NCBI GenBank assembly: GCA_045837725.1
Contig: JBEWZL010000124.1
Location: 1-64,000 of the forward strand
Source of the DNA: Vermamoeba vermiformis
Lineage: Eukaryota; Tubulinea; Echinamoebida
Direction of reading: 5' to 3'
Length of the DNA stretch: 64,000 nucleotides
The stretch's first letter is position 1. The number at the start of each line of letters is the position of its first letter. The notes under the pieces were generated by a model. The model saw nothing but the letters and a program-made list of their open reading frames with translations. It had not been told where the DNA came from and did no database searches. Shown here piece by piece: positions 46,867 through 61,160 of the stretch. A program made the position numbers and the translations under genes.

Positions 46867-49404
46867 ATGGATGTTGAACGAAGGATAATGGTGATTGGCC
46901 CTGCCGGTGCAGGTAAAACGATCTGGCCCTTGGGCCCTTCTTCGCGCAAATGCTTACTATAAATTACAGGAAAATCTACTTTCCTTATCCAATATTTGTA
47001 CAATCACTTTGTAGAAGAATATGACCCAACTATCGGTAAGAAAGTTTAGATCGATTTCAATTTCGTTCTCGGCTCCTTTGTTAATTTATGCAAATTTATA
47101 ATTCTCACTGCATATTAATTAGTATGAATATTGCTAATTTTATCAAAATATTTAGAGGATTCTTACCGCAAGCGGGTCAACGCAGATGGAGTGGTTAGTT
47201 TCCGCAGGTCACTCTTTCCGACACTAACTAATCTTTGACTTGATAGATTCTTCTACTTGATATATTTGACACTGCAGGTAATAGAAAACAAATTTGACAG
47301 CAATTGTGGATTGATCCAAAATTGATTCCAAATTACGATGCAGGTTTTCTTGATGAAGCTAGTCCCGCTGACCCGTAAGTTCTAGAAATGAGTCTGCCAT
47401 TAATAACTAAATGATATCATATTAGAATGACAGCATATGTGTACGCAGGGGTAAGCGATTGGATCCGCAAGTTTTTTTTGTTTACTAACCGCACATAGCA
47501 CCTCACAACAGCGCGCATGTTAATTATAGTCTACGATATAACAAAGAGATCTAGCTTTGAGCGTGTCACAGACTATTGGTACAAAGCTAAAGAGCAGCTT
47601 GACGAGTCTAACGCAACGCATCCGGTCGTGTTGCTCATTGGAAACAAATTGGTACTTTTATCGCAATTATAATATACCAATGATTATACTATATTAATAC
47701 ATTATTCAGGATTTGAAAGAACAGCGAGCAGTGAAGACAGAGGAAGGTGAACAATTGGCCAGAGAACTCGGCATGATGTTCGGCGAGCTGTCGTGTACGT
47801 GATTCATATTATACCTCATCGTAACAATATCTTATACATTAATATAGCTAAAACAAGAGAAAATATGGACGAGGTAAGGATTCCAATTGCCTTTTTGAAC
47901 TGGATCTAACGAGTCGTAGCTGATGCAAAGAGCAGTAAGAGAAATAGCATTGACAATCGATTACGCTCGTGCAAGTAAGTATTGCGCGGCTTCGACCTAG
48001 CATAGTAGCTCACTCATCTCCTGCAGGTGAGTTCAAGCCGACCATCAAAGTGACACCTTCACACCAAGCTGGCCGCATGTCATCGCTGCTGAAATCTCCG
48101 ATATTCTCGGATGCAGTAGTCACTCTCAACGAGCACAAGTGGAACGTACACAAGTTCATGTAAGTGAGATATGATCGTAGTGTAAGTATTCAGAACTGAC
48201 GAGTGAACAACGATTGAAACAGATTGTCAGCACGAAGTCCAGTGTTGTTGGAGATGTTCAAAGATCCATCGATCAATCACGCCACTATCAAAGGTGACAA
48301 TATCAGTCCTGAAGCAGTGTCAGCGCTCCTTCATTACATGTACACAGCACTCGTTGACTTCTCACCCAAAATTGCATCGCAAGTCGCAGCTTTGAGTGCT
48401 GAATACAAAGTAGAAATGATTGGTGATATTGCTGCTGATATTGCCAAAAAAGGTAAAATGCTGCCTTCAACTTGGATGGCCAATTGACACCCGCTTGTCA
48501 GGCTCGTACTACCCGACTTCGGAGTCCCTTAATACACGTACAAATAAGCTCAGTGCAGATTTGCTTCGCTTTTCAAATATTGCACAGCAAGACGGTCATC
48601 CTGCCTTTGATGTCGCACTGAAAGTCGATCATCAGAAACCAATATTGACGTCACGTGCGCTACTTGCACTCAACTCAAAATACTTTATGGACCTCTTCGA
48701 GAAGGTAAATAGCTCCTAATACTCCTATCAATTGCTAACTACTACTAACTCGCTAAGTAGCACCAAGAAATGGAAGTCGAAATTGACCTTCCTCATTTGG
48801 ATCGCGCCGCCATGTCACGAATAGTCGATTGGATTTGCGGCAATCAGCTCGCACAAATAAATGCAGCTAGTACCGATGCAGAGTTGATGAAAATGTAAGG
48901 AATCGAGTCGAGTATTTCCTTTTATGGTATTTACTAACTTCATTCTTTCAGTGCGGCAACATTCGATTTGCCAAAGTCGTTCATTGAAGCAATAGAGTAT
49001 AATATCTCTGTTTTCACTGTAAGCGATAACACTCTATCCACGGCCTCTCTAACGTAGCCTATTTTAGCTCAACTTTGAGCTGCAGACCAACCAGTGGCTA
49101 GCACTGCTGAATCAAAGCGTTGGAGAACAGATCAAAAAGCTCGCTGAGTGGCAAGCTGCCGTCAAGTATAATCATATTAGCAAACAAGCGTACGTTTAAT
49201 TTTACTCGTCAATTATACCCCTATAAGTACTTATGTGCTTTAGTGACCTTTGGAAGAAAATCAATTCCAAGTCGCGGAAAAGCATCAAAGAAATGGCCGT
49301 TCAAATTGGTACTTTAGTCGACGAGAAAAAGAAGAAAGGTGATTATACATCTAAATCGCACGATAATTTAAACTAACGCACTTTTAGATTGTGGCATTTT
49401 GTAG
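46867..49404 (+). CDS. Ras GTPase-BTB-BTB fusion with CaaX box, copy 1
   Basis: About fourteen short exons encode roughly 520 residues. The Ras domain starts MDVERRIMVIGPAGAGKST. Its effector loop EEYDPTIEDSYRK is that of true Ras, followed by LLDIFDTAGFLDEA, MLIIVYDITKRSSFERV, LLIGNKLDLKEQ and SSKTREN. Two BTB domains follow (SPIFSDAVVTLNEHKWNVHK then FILSARSPVLLEMF; and GHPAFDVALKVDHQKPILTS), then a basic segment and the C terminus KKKKDCGIL, a CaaX prenylation box of the geranylgeranyl type. Gly12 is replaced by Ala and Gln61 by Phe, so GTP hydrolysis is probably impaired. RhoBTB proteins have a similar order, but their G domain is Rho-like. The likely role is a membrane-bound, permanently GTP-loaded cullin-3 adaptor that captures Ras effectors. 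That is inference. The next gene is its tandem copy. Confidence 0.88.
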
Positions 49405-49729
49405 GGTTCTTCGACGGGTGAAGTACTTCGGACAGCTCAAAGAATTGTACAGGCTAAATAAAGGCTGTTAAACTGTCGCTTCTCTTAATGCGAAATCTCG
49501 GTGTTTTCAAGTCTGTTTATTTGAAACGAAAAATGGACCAATCATTTTGATTTGCGCGAAATCAGGATGACGCAAGGAGAAAAAATGCTTTTGTGAACAG
49601 AAAATAATAAGAACAGCACCTAATATAATTTGCGCTCATCTGGCAGGCACTAGTATGTCGTAAATAGGACAGCACAAAGCAATCCTTGATCCGGTCAATT
49701 ATTAATTGGAGTACGAGGGAGAAATTTAA
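49405..49729. other. Intergenic between the tandem Ras-BTB genes
   Basis: It lies between the stop of copy 1 and the start of copy 2. It should contain the copy 2 promoter. No other features are seen. Confidence 0.5.
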
Positions 49730-52271
49730 ATGGACGACGATATAATACCGCAAATAAAGTTTAATAATGAACGAAAGTTAATGGTCATTGGCGCTGCAGG
49801 CTCAGGTATTTTCGATCCCGATCTGTCAAAATCAAATCAAATAATTTTAAATAATTATCTGTAGGAAAATCATCGTTCACAATTCAATTTGCGCGCCATT
49901 ATTTTGCGAAAGAACACGATGCAACCGTTGGTAAGAAAATTAAGCCAATAATTAATTGTAAAAAGCGACAAACAAAAGCAATTCGCTTAATTAATAAGAT
50001 GAACGCGTTAAATTAAAATATTTAACAACCAGAATGGGTTCATAAATCGCGAGCAACTGCGGATGGGATAGTAAGTTCCTTTAAGATCTCTACCTAATTT
50101 AGAAAGCTAACTTAACGACCTCAGTTCATGGTACTTGATATTTTGGATACCGCAGGTAATGCTAAGCAATTAAAATTATCGTCTAAGAACCGTTCTGACT
50201 CAACCCTTAATTTTGATTTGAAGATCTACAAGAAAGCGAAACGTAAGTTCACCTCCCTATTATTACTAATGAACTGAATAACTAAAAATAAATTTTAGGA
50301 AATTGGCAGCCCAACGCTCAGATGTAAGCCATGGTACCTTTTTCATTGCAATTTAGTAGCTAGTCTAACCGTTTGTAGTTCGTCAACAAACTGCACATGC
50401 TGATTGTAGTCTACGACATTACGAATCGATCCAGCTTTGAGCGTGTCACAGACTACTGGTACAAAGCCAAAGACACGATTGACAAAACCGATGTAAAACC
50501 TGTCACGTTGCTCATCGGTAACAAATTGGTACTTTAATAGCAATTAAATATATACAATGATGATATCAATCCATTATTAGGATTTGAAAGAACAGCGAGC
50601 AGTGAAGACCGAAGAAGGTGAACAATTGGCCAGAGAACTCGGCATGATGTTCGGCGAGGTGTCGTGTACGTGATTCTTATTTATCCTTACCGTAACATAC
50701 TCTTATACATTACTACAGCAAAAACAAGAGAAAATATGGACGAGGTAAGGATATAATTTTATCCTCGTGGTAGTTCAGGATCTAACGGAAAATTGTAGTT
50801 TATGGAAAAAGCTATGATCGAAATAGCATTTGAAAACCCTCGCGCACGTGAGTATTTTAGTTTACCATTTCGGTTAACTCATAAAACGGTTTACAGGTGA
50901 GCTAAGGCCGACCATCAAAGCGACACCTTCGCATCTGTCTGATCGCATGTCATCGCTGCTGAAATCTCCGATATTCTCCGATGCAGTCATAAATCTCAAC
51001 GAGCACAAGTGGAACGTACACAAGTTCATGTAAGTGAGGTACGATCATAGCTTAATGATTCAGAACTGACGATTGAACAGATTGTCAGCACGAAGTCCAG
51101 TGTTGTTGGAGATGTTCAAAGATCCATCGATCAATCACGCCACTATCAAAGGTGACAATATCAGTCCTGAAGCAGTGTCAGCGCTCCTTCATTACATGTA
51201 CACAGCACTCGTTGACTTCTCACCCAAAATCGCATCTCAAGTTGCAGCTTTGAGTGCCGAATACAAAGTAGAAAATATCGGCGAGATTGCTGCCGATATT
51301 GCTAACAAAGGTATGATATATCGCGGCAACTTGAATCAACTTCATATGGCTGATCCAAGCAGGCTCATATACTCCCACTTCAGAGTCCTTAACAGAGCGC
51401 ACAACGATACTAGGCAGAGACCTGCTCAACTTTTCAAAACTGGGCTATCAAAGCACTCATCCTGCTTTTGACGTCGCGTTGAAAGTCGGTGAAAAGCCTG
51501 TACTGACTTCACGCGCCCTACTTGCGCTCAACTCCAAGTACTTCGCTGACCTCTTTAAGAAGGTAAACAATAGTGATTGGATGTATATGAGTAACTTATA
51601 CTTCGTATAGAACCACGATGCAGAAGTGCAACTTGATCTATTTCCTAATTTGGAACGTTGGGCAATATTGCGAATAGTTGCTTGGATTTACAGCAACGAC
51701 TTGTATACCAGCACACTAGGCGGCGACTTTAGCCTCATACAGTAGCAAGTCTTACTACATCCATATTTCCTTTTATGGAAATTACTAACTTTCATGCTCT
51801 GGCGCAGTGCGGCAACACTCGGCATGCCAAAACCATTCATTGAAGCAATTGAGCTCAACATGTCAACATTTATTGTGAGATCTCAGCTTTGAAACTTTAG
51901 TTCGCGTCGTTCTAATACCTTTTAATAATATAGCTCAACTACACGTTAGTACCCGATCAATGGCTAGCACTGCTGAATCAGAGTGTCGCAGAACAGATTA
52001 AAAAGCTCACTGAGTGGCAAGCTGCCGTTCAATACGATGTCGTCAGCCAGCAAACGTAAGTCACGTGGTGTTTATCGTTCATGAACGCTAACGATCCGAA
52101 GCGACCTTTGGAAGAAAATCAACTCTGGGTCTCGCAAGAATATTCAAACCCTTGCTGCTCAAATGGGAACATTAGTGGAGGATAAAAGTAGCAAGAGAGG
52201 TGAGTTATTGTGTCCTTAATGTAACGGAATTCGAGTTAATTGAAAAAACCTTAGGTTGCAGCATTTCGTAG
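49730..52271 (+). CDS. Ras GTPase-BTB-BTB fusion with CaaX box, copy 2
   Basis: The layout and introns match copy 1. It starts MDDDIIPQIKFNNERKLMVI with P-loop GAAGSGKSS, so the Gly12 position is Ala. The effector region (KEHDATVEWVHKSRATADG) has drifted far from Ras. The G3 motif reads LDILDTADLQES, so the usual DTAG glycine is Asp and the Gln61 position is Leu. NKLD and SSKTREN are kept. BTB1 is nearly identical to copy 1, BTB2 is diverged (THPAFDVALKVGEKPVLTSR). The end is SSKRGCSIS, a farnesyl-type CaaX box, so the two copies may go to different prenyl transferases. The second copy may be a nucleotide-binding scaffold rather than a switch. All exons that I could trace are intact. Confidence 0.87.
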
Positions 52272-52647
52272 ATGCGTAAACGTTGCCGTGGTGCCCTGGA
52301 CCTTTTGTTTGAAATTATGTAATGTTTACTTACAGTTGTAGTATAATTAATAAAACCCTCCAACAAACAAAATTTCGCTTGATCCAACGACGGAACAGTG
52401 ACCAAAAAAACTGACGTCATTCAAACGAATCTTATTATTAGCAACACCATTCTTCTGTTGCAAGACGTATTTATTTGTAAATATTAATATCAATAATACG
52501 ATTGCATACTGAGGAAGATCAGCTAAGAATGAGTAAGCAATCTTTTCGCGAAAGATCCGAATTAATTCTTTTTGCGCGTAGATAAATTTGCTAACATTAT
52601 ATTTCATAATTATAGCGTCACTACGGATAAATTGGACATGTATATTT
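52272..52647. other. AT-rich intergenic region
   Basis: It lies between Ras-BTB copy 2 and the small membrane protein. A long minus-strand open frame (52347-52784) crosses into the next gene's signal exon and shows no recognisable domain, so I do not call it. Confidence 0.5.
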
Positions 52648-53598
52648 ATGTTTGCTATTTTATTTTCAAGTGCATTTTGCGCAGCAAGCAAAAAGGTAAG
52701 AATAACGTCAATATTCATAAAATAACGCATATTTATTATTCTATAATTTATAAAATTATTTTGCGCTTTGTAACGGCTGTTCAAGTTAGCATTTTAATTT
52801 TTGCAATTTTAGTCGTCTTACGTCACCAAACAAGTAATTATTAGCGACATTATCAATGGGTATACCATTCAAGTGACTGATACAGAGGTAATAATATTAA
52901 AATTCAATTTTAAGTCTTGATTACGTCACGAGATCTGATCGAGTCAAAATTTCGTCATAGACACAAGACGAAGACACAGTAGTATTAGATGGAATAGTAC
53001 TCACTATTAACCCCGATGATGCATATATTTGGATGTCTACGAACTTTATTGAACAAGAAGCCGAGTTGCGAATTCTTGTAAGATCCGATCCAGAATAAGA
53101 AATATTCTATTGGCTCTAACCTAACGTTATTTATATAGCCCAATAGTGTCAAGAGATTATTTATCGAAGGATTAGATATCAGACAAATTCTTATTGATAA
53201 CGGGATCGCATCTGTCAAACAAACCAATTCGAAGCAGCAAAAGAAAGGTTAGATCCGCTCGACGATATTATTTTGGCCTAAAATACTTATGACTTATTAT
53301 TTATATAGATATTGGACTGCCCGAGAAAGGCGTTTTTAGCGCAGATCTGATCGGCTTTTTGTTCGCGGCGTCGATCCTGTACGGATTTTTCAAATTTCAA
53401 CGCAGACCCGAGCAACAGCCCGCAGCAGGTCCGAATTACTTGCAAAGCTTGAACTCCGAGCACGGCATCGCTAAGCAAAAGATCAAATGGTTGTTGGCGT
53501 ACGTGGGCATTGGCGTGGCGAGTTTTGTGGCGTGTGTGGCCTACACTTTTTATCAACTTTATCAAAATAAGATTGTAAAGACTCGTGTAGCAGCGTGA
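52648..53598 (+). CDS. Small secretory-pathway membrane protein
   Basis: About five exons encode roughly 190 residues. A signal peptide is visible (MFAILFSSAFCAASKK). It is followed by a luminal or extracellular domain of about 90 residues with strand-like pattern (SSYVTKQVIISDIINGYTIQ; TVVLDGIVLTINPDDAYIWM; KRLFIEGLDIRQILIDNG). Two membrane helices come next (SADLIGFLFAASILYGFF; WLLAYVGIGVASFVACVAY), and the tail is short and basic (YQNKIVKTRVAA). The layout recalls small ER membrane subunits with a beta-sandwich lumen domain, but I cannot assign a family. It stops 230 bp before the first possible kinase exon. Confidence 0.65.
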
Positions 53599-53830
53599 TG
53601 ATTGTGACTAATAGACCTAAATAAGAAAACTTAAACTAGCTTTGTTGAAAGTTAACGGACATGAGAAAATCTGTCTGAAGTCCCTTTACTTTCGGGTTTT
53701 AAAGCATGTATGAGCTAACATCATTGGTATCGCTCAAACTTTGTTCAGATCTGTTTGTTTTGATTTTTTTTTAAATCGATGATGACAAGTGACACACATA
53801 ATTCACCTTCTTAATTTGAATCAAGCATAA

Positions 53831-54116
53831 ATGGAAGAGAAAAGGAAAGATGATGGACCACCTGAGCTTAATCGCTCGAAGAGTGGACGAAATTTAAAGC
53901 GAGGATCTAGCAAGCGAGCGATCAAAAATATTAATAATCACAAAGCAGCTAGTATGTCATATTAATTATTAATATGAATATTTTTATTAATGATCTCGAT
54001 AAGGCTATGATGCAAGCGAAATGCCAATCAAAAATGCAGCGGAGAAGGAATCTGAAAAGGAATTGAAAGAAAAAGACAAAGCAGCTGATAAAAATAATAA
54101 TGTTAAAAAACTAGGT
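53831..54116 (+). CDS. Lysine-rich 5' exons, possibly of the kinase gene
   Basis: An ATG at 53831 opens an exon (MEEKRKDDGPPELNRSKSGR, ending HKAA). A short intron and a second exon (YDASEMPIKNAAEKESEKEL to NNVKKL) follow. The sequence is low-complexity and charged. I could not join exon 2 in phase to the kinase exon at 54262, because every acceptor before it leads to a stop. It may be an upstream ORF, an alternative 5' end, or a small separate gene. Confidence 0.35.
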
Positions 54117-54261
54117 AATTAGAGCTATCAAATATATTATTTCGAATTATTAAAATAATCGGGTGAATATTCCTTTCGCAACTAACCGTTTTTTTGCAAT
54201 GTTTGATTTTCACCCCTATTTGCATCTAAAAGCTATATAAATACAATATGCTACATATAAT

Positions 54262-56486
<2,225 letters not shown>

Positions 56487-56944
56487 TCTGAGCTACATCC
56501 GCCAACGAAATTTGCAGTGAACGGTGAATAGCTTTACTACGACTATACTTACTCTTTCTATTGTACATAGTGCTCGTTAATGAATACGTTCGCCTAGCGA
56601 GGTGAAATAAAAGATTTGCAACGTTAAGAGCGGCTTTGGATCCAAATCTGACCAGCATCGCGCGATAAAATGGAATTCGATCTATCTTGGGCCAGGTATA
56701 TTCTTGATATCTCCTCCGTATAACTACTTCATTATATTTGCTTTTTGAACCTGGCACCTTATTTTCGGACAATATTTTTTGGATCTTGGCGAAAATTCGT
56801 TTTTTTGTATGATTGACACCTGAAAAATAGCTAGAAAAGGCTTTGTGCCAGAACGCAGTTCTTTCATGAACAACAGTTACGAGCACCACAAAAGCGAGTA
56901 ACTCCACCAAAGAATACTAATCACTTTTGTTGGATTTGGACCAG

Positions 56945-59900
56945 ATGGCGCTTTGCTCAGTTTGCTGCTCGGAAATCTTCAGAGACGATTCCTTTCATCA
57001 AAAAGGATTCAGATGCATTAATTGCACTGACAAGACATTTGTTTTGTGCTATGACTGCGAGAGAAAACATCAGGAGTTTCATCCGATCACCCACGCTTTC
57101 GCCATCTGCAACAAAGAACAATTAGAGTTGCCTGAATTATCGCAGCTAGGCAAAGGTACGTTACATACATGACTATAATAATCATTAATAACTGTAATGT
57201 TCGCCTCGGACAATTTAATTTGAAGTTAACCTTTTTAATTCGTTCAAAAAAATCTGCACAAATGCAAAGCTAAATATGGTTATATATCTTCATCGTATAT
57301 GTCATATAACATCGCTTATCGCTATTTATTTACTAACGTGATCGTTTTGTAAATTAGAATTCGGAGCGAGTTTGTCTCCGATCCACCCGGCAAAGTGTGT
57401 TTCATGCACGAGCAACGACGATAAGATGATTGTTGGTATTAGATACCACTGCGTACAATGCTCCGCTTCTTATTGCACCCTGGACTATAACAAGATAGTC
57501 TCGGAGCACGATCCGAATCATGTCTTTTTGCGACTCCGTTCAATCTTTGCTATTATTAACGACTGGGACTTTACTACCGTCACGGATGTAAGTTGAGTTC
57601 ATGGAGTTCTCGCTTAATTAATTTCCTAAAAAGGAAATATCAATACATTTAATTTGGCGTTCTCATTAATTATTATCAACTGGCAATGTCTAATATGAGT
57701 ACATTAGGACGAATTGTGGTACGAACCCCTCACTCAAAAGGACTCAACAAACGTCAAGTCGGATCTCGGAATCATTCGCGCCGAGTCACGCGCCTCGATT
57801 AGTGTATCACAAAAATCGATCCGATCTTCTCAAGGTAAATAAGGTCCACGACATTCAAACGTCGGACGATTATTAATCATATTATATCAGGTTCACTGCG
57901 CGAATACGGAGCTGAAAGCCTCAAGTCTGATTCGCGCGAGAGCATCCAGATCTCGGACACTAGCTACGGCGATCAAACTGCTTCAGATGCCTTATTTGGC
58001 GATGACGAGCCTGCACATGACCTCCTTGCCGTTCACGAGACAGGTTATGCCGAAGAAATGCCGACAATTATTGAACCACAAGCAGCCAAAGACAGCCCGA
58101 TCGCGCGAAAAATTCAAATGTTTGAAGAACTCACTAAGAAACCGACTGTTGAAGTGAAGGGTCCTTTTGGCCGTCAAACTACTAAGCCAGTTAATATTGA
58201 AGTCGTAGTTAAGCCTGCCACTACGCCCAAGAGTTCGGATGTGCCCGTCCTCGACAGCAGCGACAGCGAATCTGGCGACAACGAGCAGAATACTGCTACC
58301 TGCTACGTCGATGACCTCGGCAATGAAATTTCATCCGAAAAAGCATCGCCTAGAGCTGTCTCTACTTATTTGAACTCGATAATGGAAGAGTTGAGCGCCG
58401 TCAACGAATTCGAAGAAAAAAAGAATTCTTTCTTCCCTAATATGGCAGGTATCTCGCTCAGAAACGAGATTGAAAATATTGTTGGGTTCTACATGACCGG
58501 CGTGAGCGACGAAAGTTCAACTCTGTTCAAGGACAAAACTTCCTTAAAAGGAAAAGAAGATCCAGCCGTCTCGGAGGTCTCCGAAAAAGAATTCCAATGC
58601 CAAGATCTGTGGGAGTCATACGACCAGTACTTGGCCGCTAAATCTCCCGAGGCGAGATTCAAAGCCCTGGTAGATTTCAGAGCCAATTTGCAACTCTTCT
58701 TCGCCAAGTCCGAAAAGTACGCAAAGACCATTGTCGATGAGATCCATTTGCCTTATTCGGAAAAAAGCATTCAACCAATCGACGCTGGCGGTGTCGCTGG
58801 TGGTTTAAAATACGTGCACGACGGAATTTTCTTCAAATTTGCCGTTGATCTCTACGACATTTTTGGCGGTGACAGAAACGCTGCAAAGACTGCTGGTAAG
58901 TCGAAAATAAATCTGCAAATGTAGGTTGCCGGCCACTATCTAACAGTGCTATTTTAGGCTGGGAACTCAAAGGTCTGCAAGTCTATTTTGCCTCGCAAGT
59001 CGAGGGTCTGCGCGTGCCCTTCATGTTTTTGTTCGATTACCGCGGCTTCAGAATGACTGTCATGCCGCAACTTCCGATCAATTCCAACACGCTCAAGTAC
59101 GGCAGCATGGACGGCGGCATGACCATCGCGAAAGAGGACAAAGAGCTCAATAAGAAGATGAAACAAGCTGCCTTAAAAGGAAATCTCAAGGGTCACTTCG
59201 TCGGCCAAAGTACCGCGGGCAAGATCTACGGCCCTGGTGACATTGAAGGACACGCGGGCAAAGACGGACATTACTACGTTGTGGATACCGCACGTGTCTT
59301 GCCACCTCTCCCGCCCAAAACCAAGTTCACTGCTTTCTTCATCCCGCACGGTAAGTCTATTGCCTTTTTTGGAAAGTGAAAAATGAAGTCGAGAAATATT
59401 GTTGACTTTGATGTTTGAGTCAATTTTTCATTGGTGTGCTTTTGATATGATGACTAAATATGGTATAATCTAGACACAGACGTCGATGGCACTAAAGAAT
59501 GGGAACGATTGGCGCCGATGAAGCCCATGAAGCTCGAGCTGCGCGATTGGAAGTCACGTGTCAAACAAACCTTGCTCAAGCCATACAAATTGTCCGACGA
59601 AGAGTACATCGATACCGAATTGGTCGAAGAATTCTTCACTTTCGGCAGCATCTTCGCTGTTCCCAAAGAGGCAAGTCGATAAATTTTTGCAAAGATTAGT
59701 CCTTTCAGTGAAAACTAACACGTGACTCTTGCAGATGCAAAAAGAGCCCGTCTTGAATAGAATTGCATCAGTTTCGTGCCAACGACCCATATATGGTAAT
59801 GCCATCATGGTGCACACTCCCGGACTCAAGGGCAAGGTGCTCTACAACTTGATGCGACCCGAACTTTTGCGTCAAAGTCCCACGCCTTTGAGCAGCGACG

Positions 59901-60760
59901 CTTTCACCATGTTCCAAGTGCGTACACTTGACCACATTTCCTTATTTGGCTGTCGTCTAACAGTCTACGGTAGATTCAAGGAATTGAAAAGGAAAATGAC
60001 GAAAAAGACATTCGAGCGCTGTACCAAAAGTTGAAGAAAGAAATTATTCCGCAGTTCTGCTACAAATTGAAGAGCGGAGAAATTACCGTGAGAAACGGCG
60101 AACAATTGTGCCGCGCTATGCACGAACACGGAATTAATCTCCGATTTTTGGGCAAGATCCGCAAACACTTTTTTGACGTAAGTCACTCAATGACACGTTG
60201 ACACGTGTTACCGACTTTTTTTGACTAACATTCCTTTAAAATTTCAGCAAAGACATCATCCGTTGTTCAAGATTATTGGTTTGGAAATTTGCAGCCGCAC
60301 GACCAAGGGTTTTTTGAAAGGAATTCTGCGAAGAATTAAGCCCTCACAATTGGACAAGAACTGCATCAACACGATCATCTCGTACTTCAATCTCAACTTG
60401 AGCAACGGTGTCGCGTGCAATTTGTACTGGAAATGGGTCTTGAAACCTCTTTTGGTGTTCAAATTTGGCAATTGTTTGACTCCCGAAGAACACGACAGCC
60501 ATTGCGATGCCAGATCTACCTTTTTTGGATACGACAAGTTGGCATTCTTTGCCAAACTGCAACAACAAGTCGGTGTCAAATTCAGCGACAAGACAGTTGC
60601 GAGATTCACTGAAGATCCGACCCGATTTGAAACTAAATGGCCGCTGACTATTAACGACTTTGAAGCAGTCAATGGCAGAACAAAACAATTTTTCACTGAA
60701 TTCATCGATCGAGAATTGGATGCGCTCAGCACAGAGTTGCGTGACAGCATGATGGCGTAA
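56945..60760 (+). CDS. ZZ zinc finger plus Clu-like domain protein
   Basis: About ten exons encode roughly 1,000 residues. Two N-terminal zinc-binding segments are ZZ/B-box like (CSVCCSEIFRDDSFHQKGFR then CINC...CYDCERKHQEFHPITH; and CVSCTSNDDKMIVGIRYHC, CTLDYNKI). A Ser- and Asp-rich linker follows. The core then reads HDGIFFKFAVDLYDIFGGDR, GWELKGLQVYFASQ, VPFMFLFDYRGFRMTVMPQL, LKYGSMDGGMTI, NLKGHFVGQ, YGPGDIEGHAGKDGHYYVVD and TARVLPPLPP. This matches the Clu domain of Clueless/CLUH and TIF31 and related proteins, including the DIEGH...DGxxYxxDxAR stretch. The C-terminal half (ITVRNGEQLCRAMHEHGINL, RKHFFD) fits the region after it. CLUH proteins bind mRNAs for mitochondrial proteins; here the tetratricopeptide tail is absent and zinc fingers are added. 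Confidence 0.78.
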
Positions 60761-61160
60761 GAAACCATTCACTCTACATTTTTGAACAGTTTTGTTTGAC
60801 CTTGGGGTCATGTTGTAGATTTGTACATTAGTAAATACGCTTTTCCTTTATTCCTCCTTCCCTTCGTGGGTAAGCCCATGAGAGATAGATGTAAGATGCC
60901 GTGTTCACCCTTTGAAACACTTTCACATGATATGGGCAAGAAAAACAGAAAGACTTCAAGTTACCAATGAAAGCGCGCCTCTATCCCAAAAAAGAACAGT
61001 TCATAGGCAGCAGACAGTGTGCAATAGTAGACCAATGGTCGGGTATCAACAACACGCCATGCCGGCGGTCATCTATTTTTGTCCGATTTACGATTGAAGC
61101 TACACCAGCTCTGAATTGAAGTAACTAAATACTTTAATTAACAATAAAACTTCTCTTTGC
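60761..61160. other. Convergent intergenic region
   Basis: The 3' ends of the Clu-like gene (plus) and the second EGF-repeat gene (minus) face each other. A plus-strand ORF at 60912-61097 has no supporting features. Confidence 0.5.

Noticed and set aside
52347-52784. 145-codon minus-strand ORF with hydrophobic stretch
   Set aside because: It is AT-rich with no recognisable motif and overlaps the signal-peptide exon of the plus-strand membrane protein. I keep it as unproven.
60256-60811. Two minus-strand ORFs of 155-170 codons
   Set aside because: They are antisense shadows of the last exon of the Clu-like gene.
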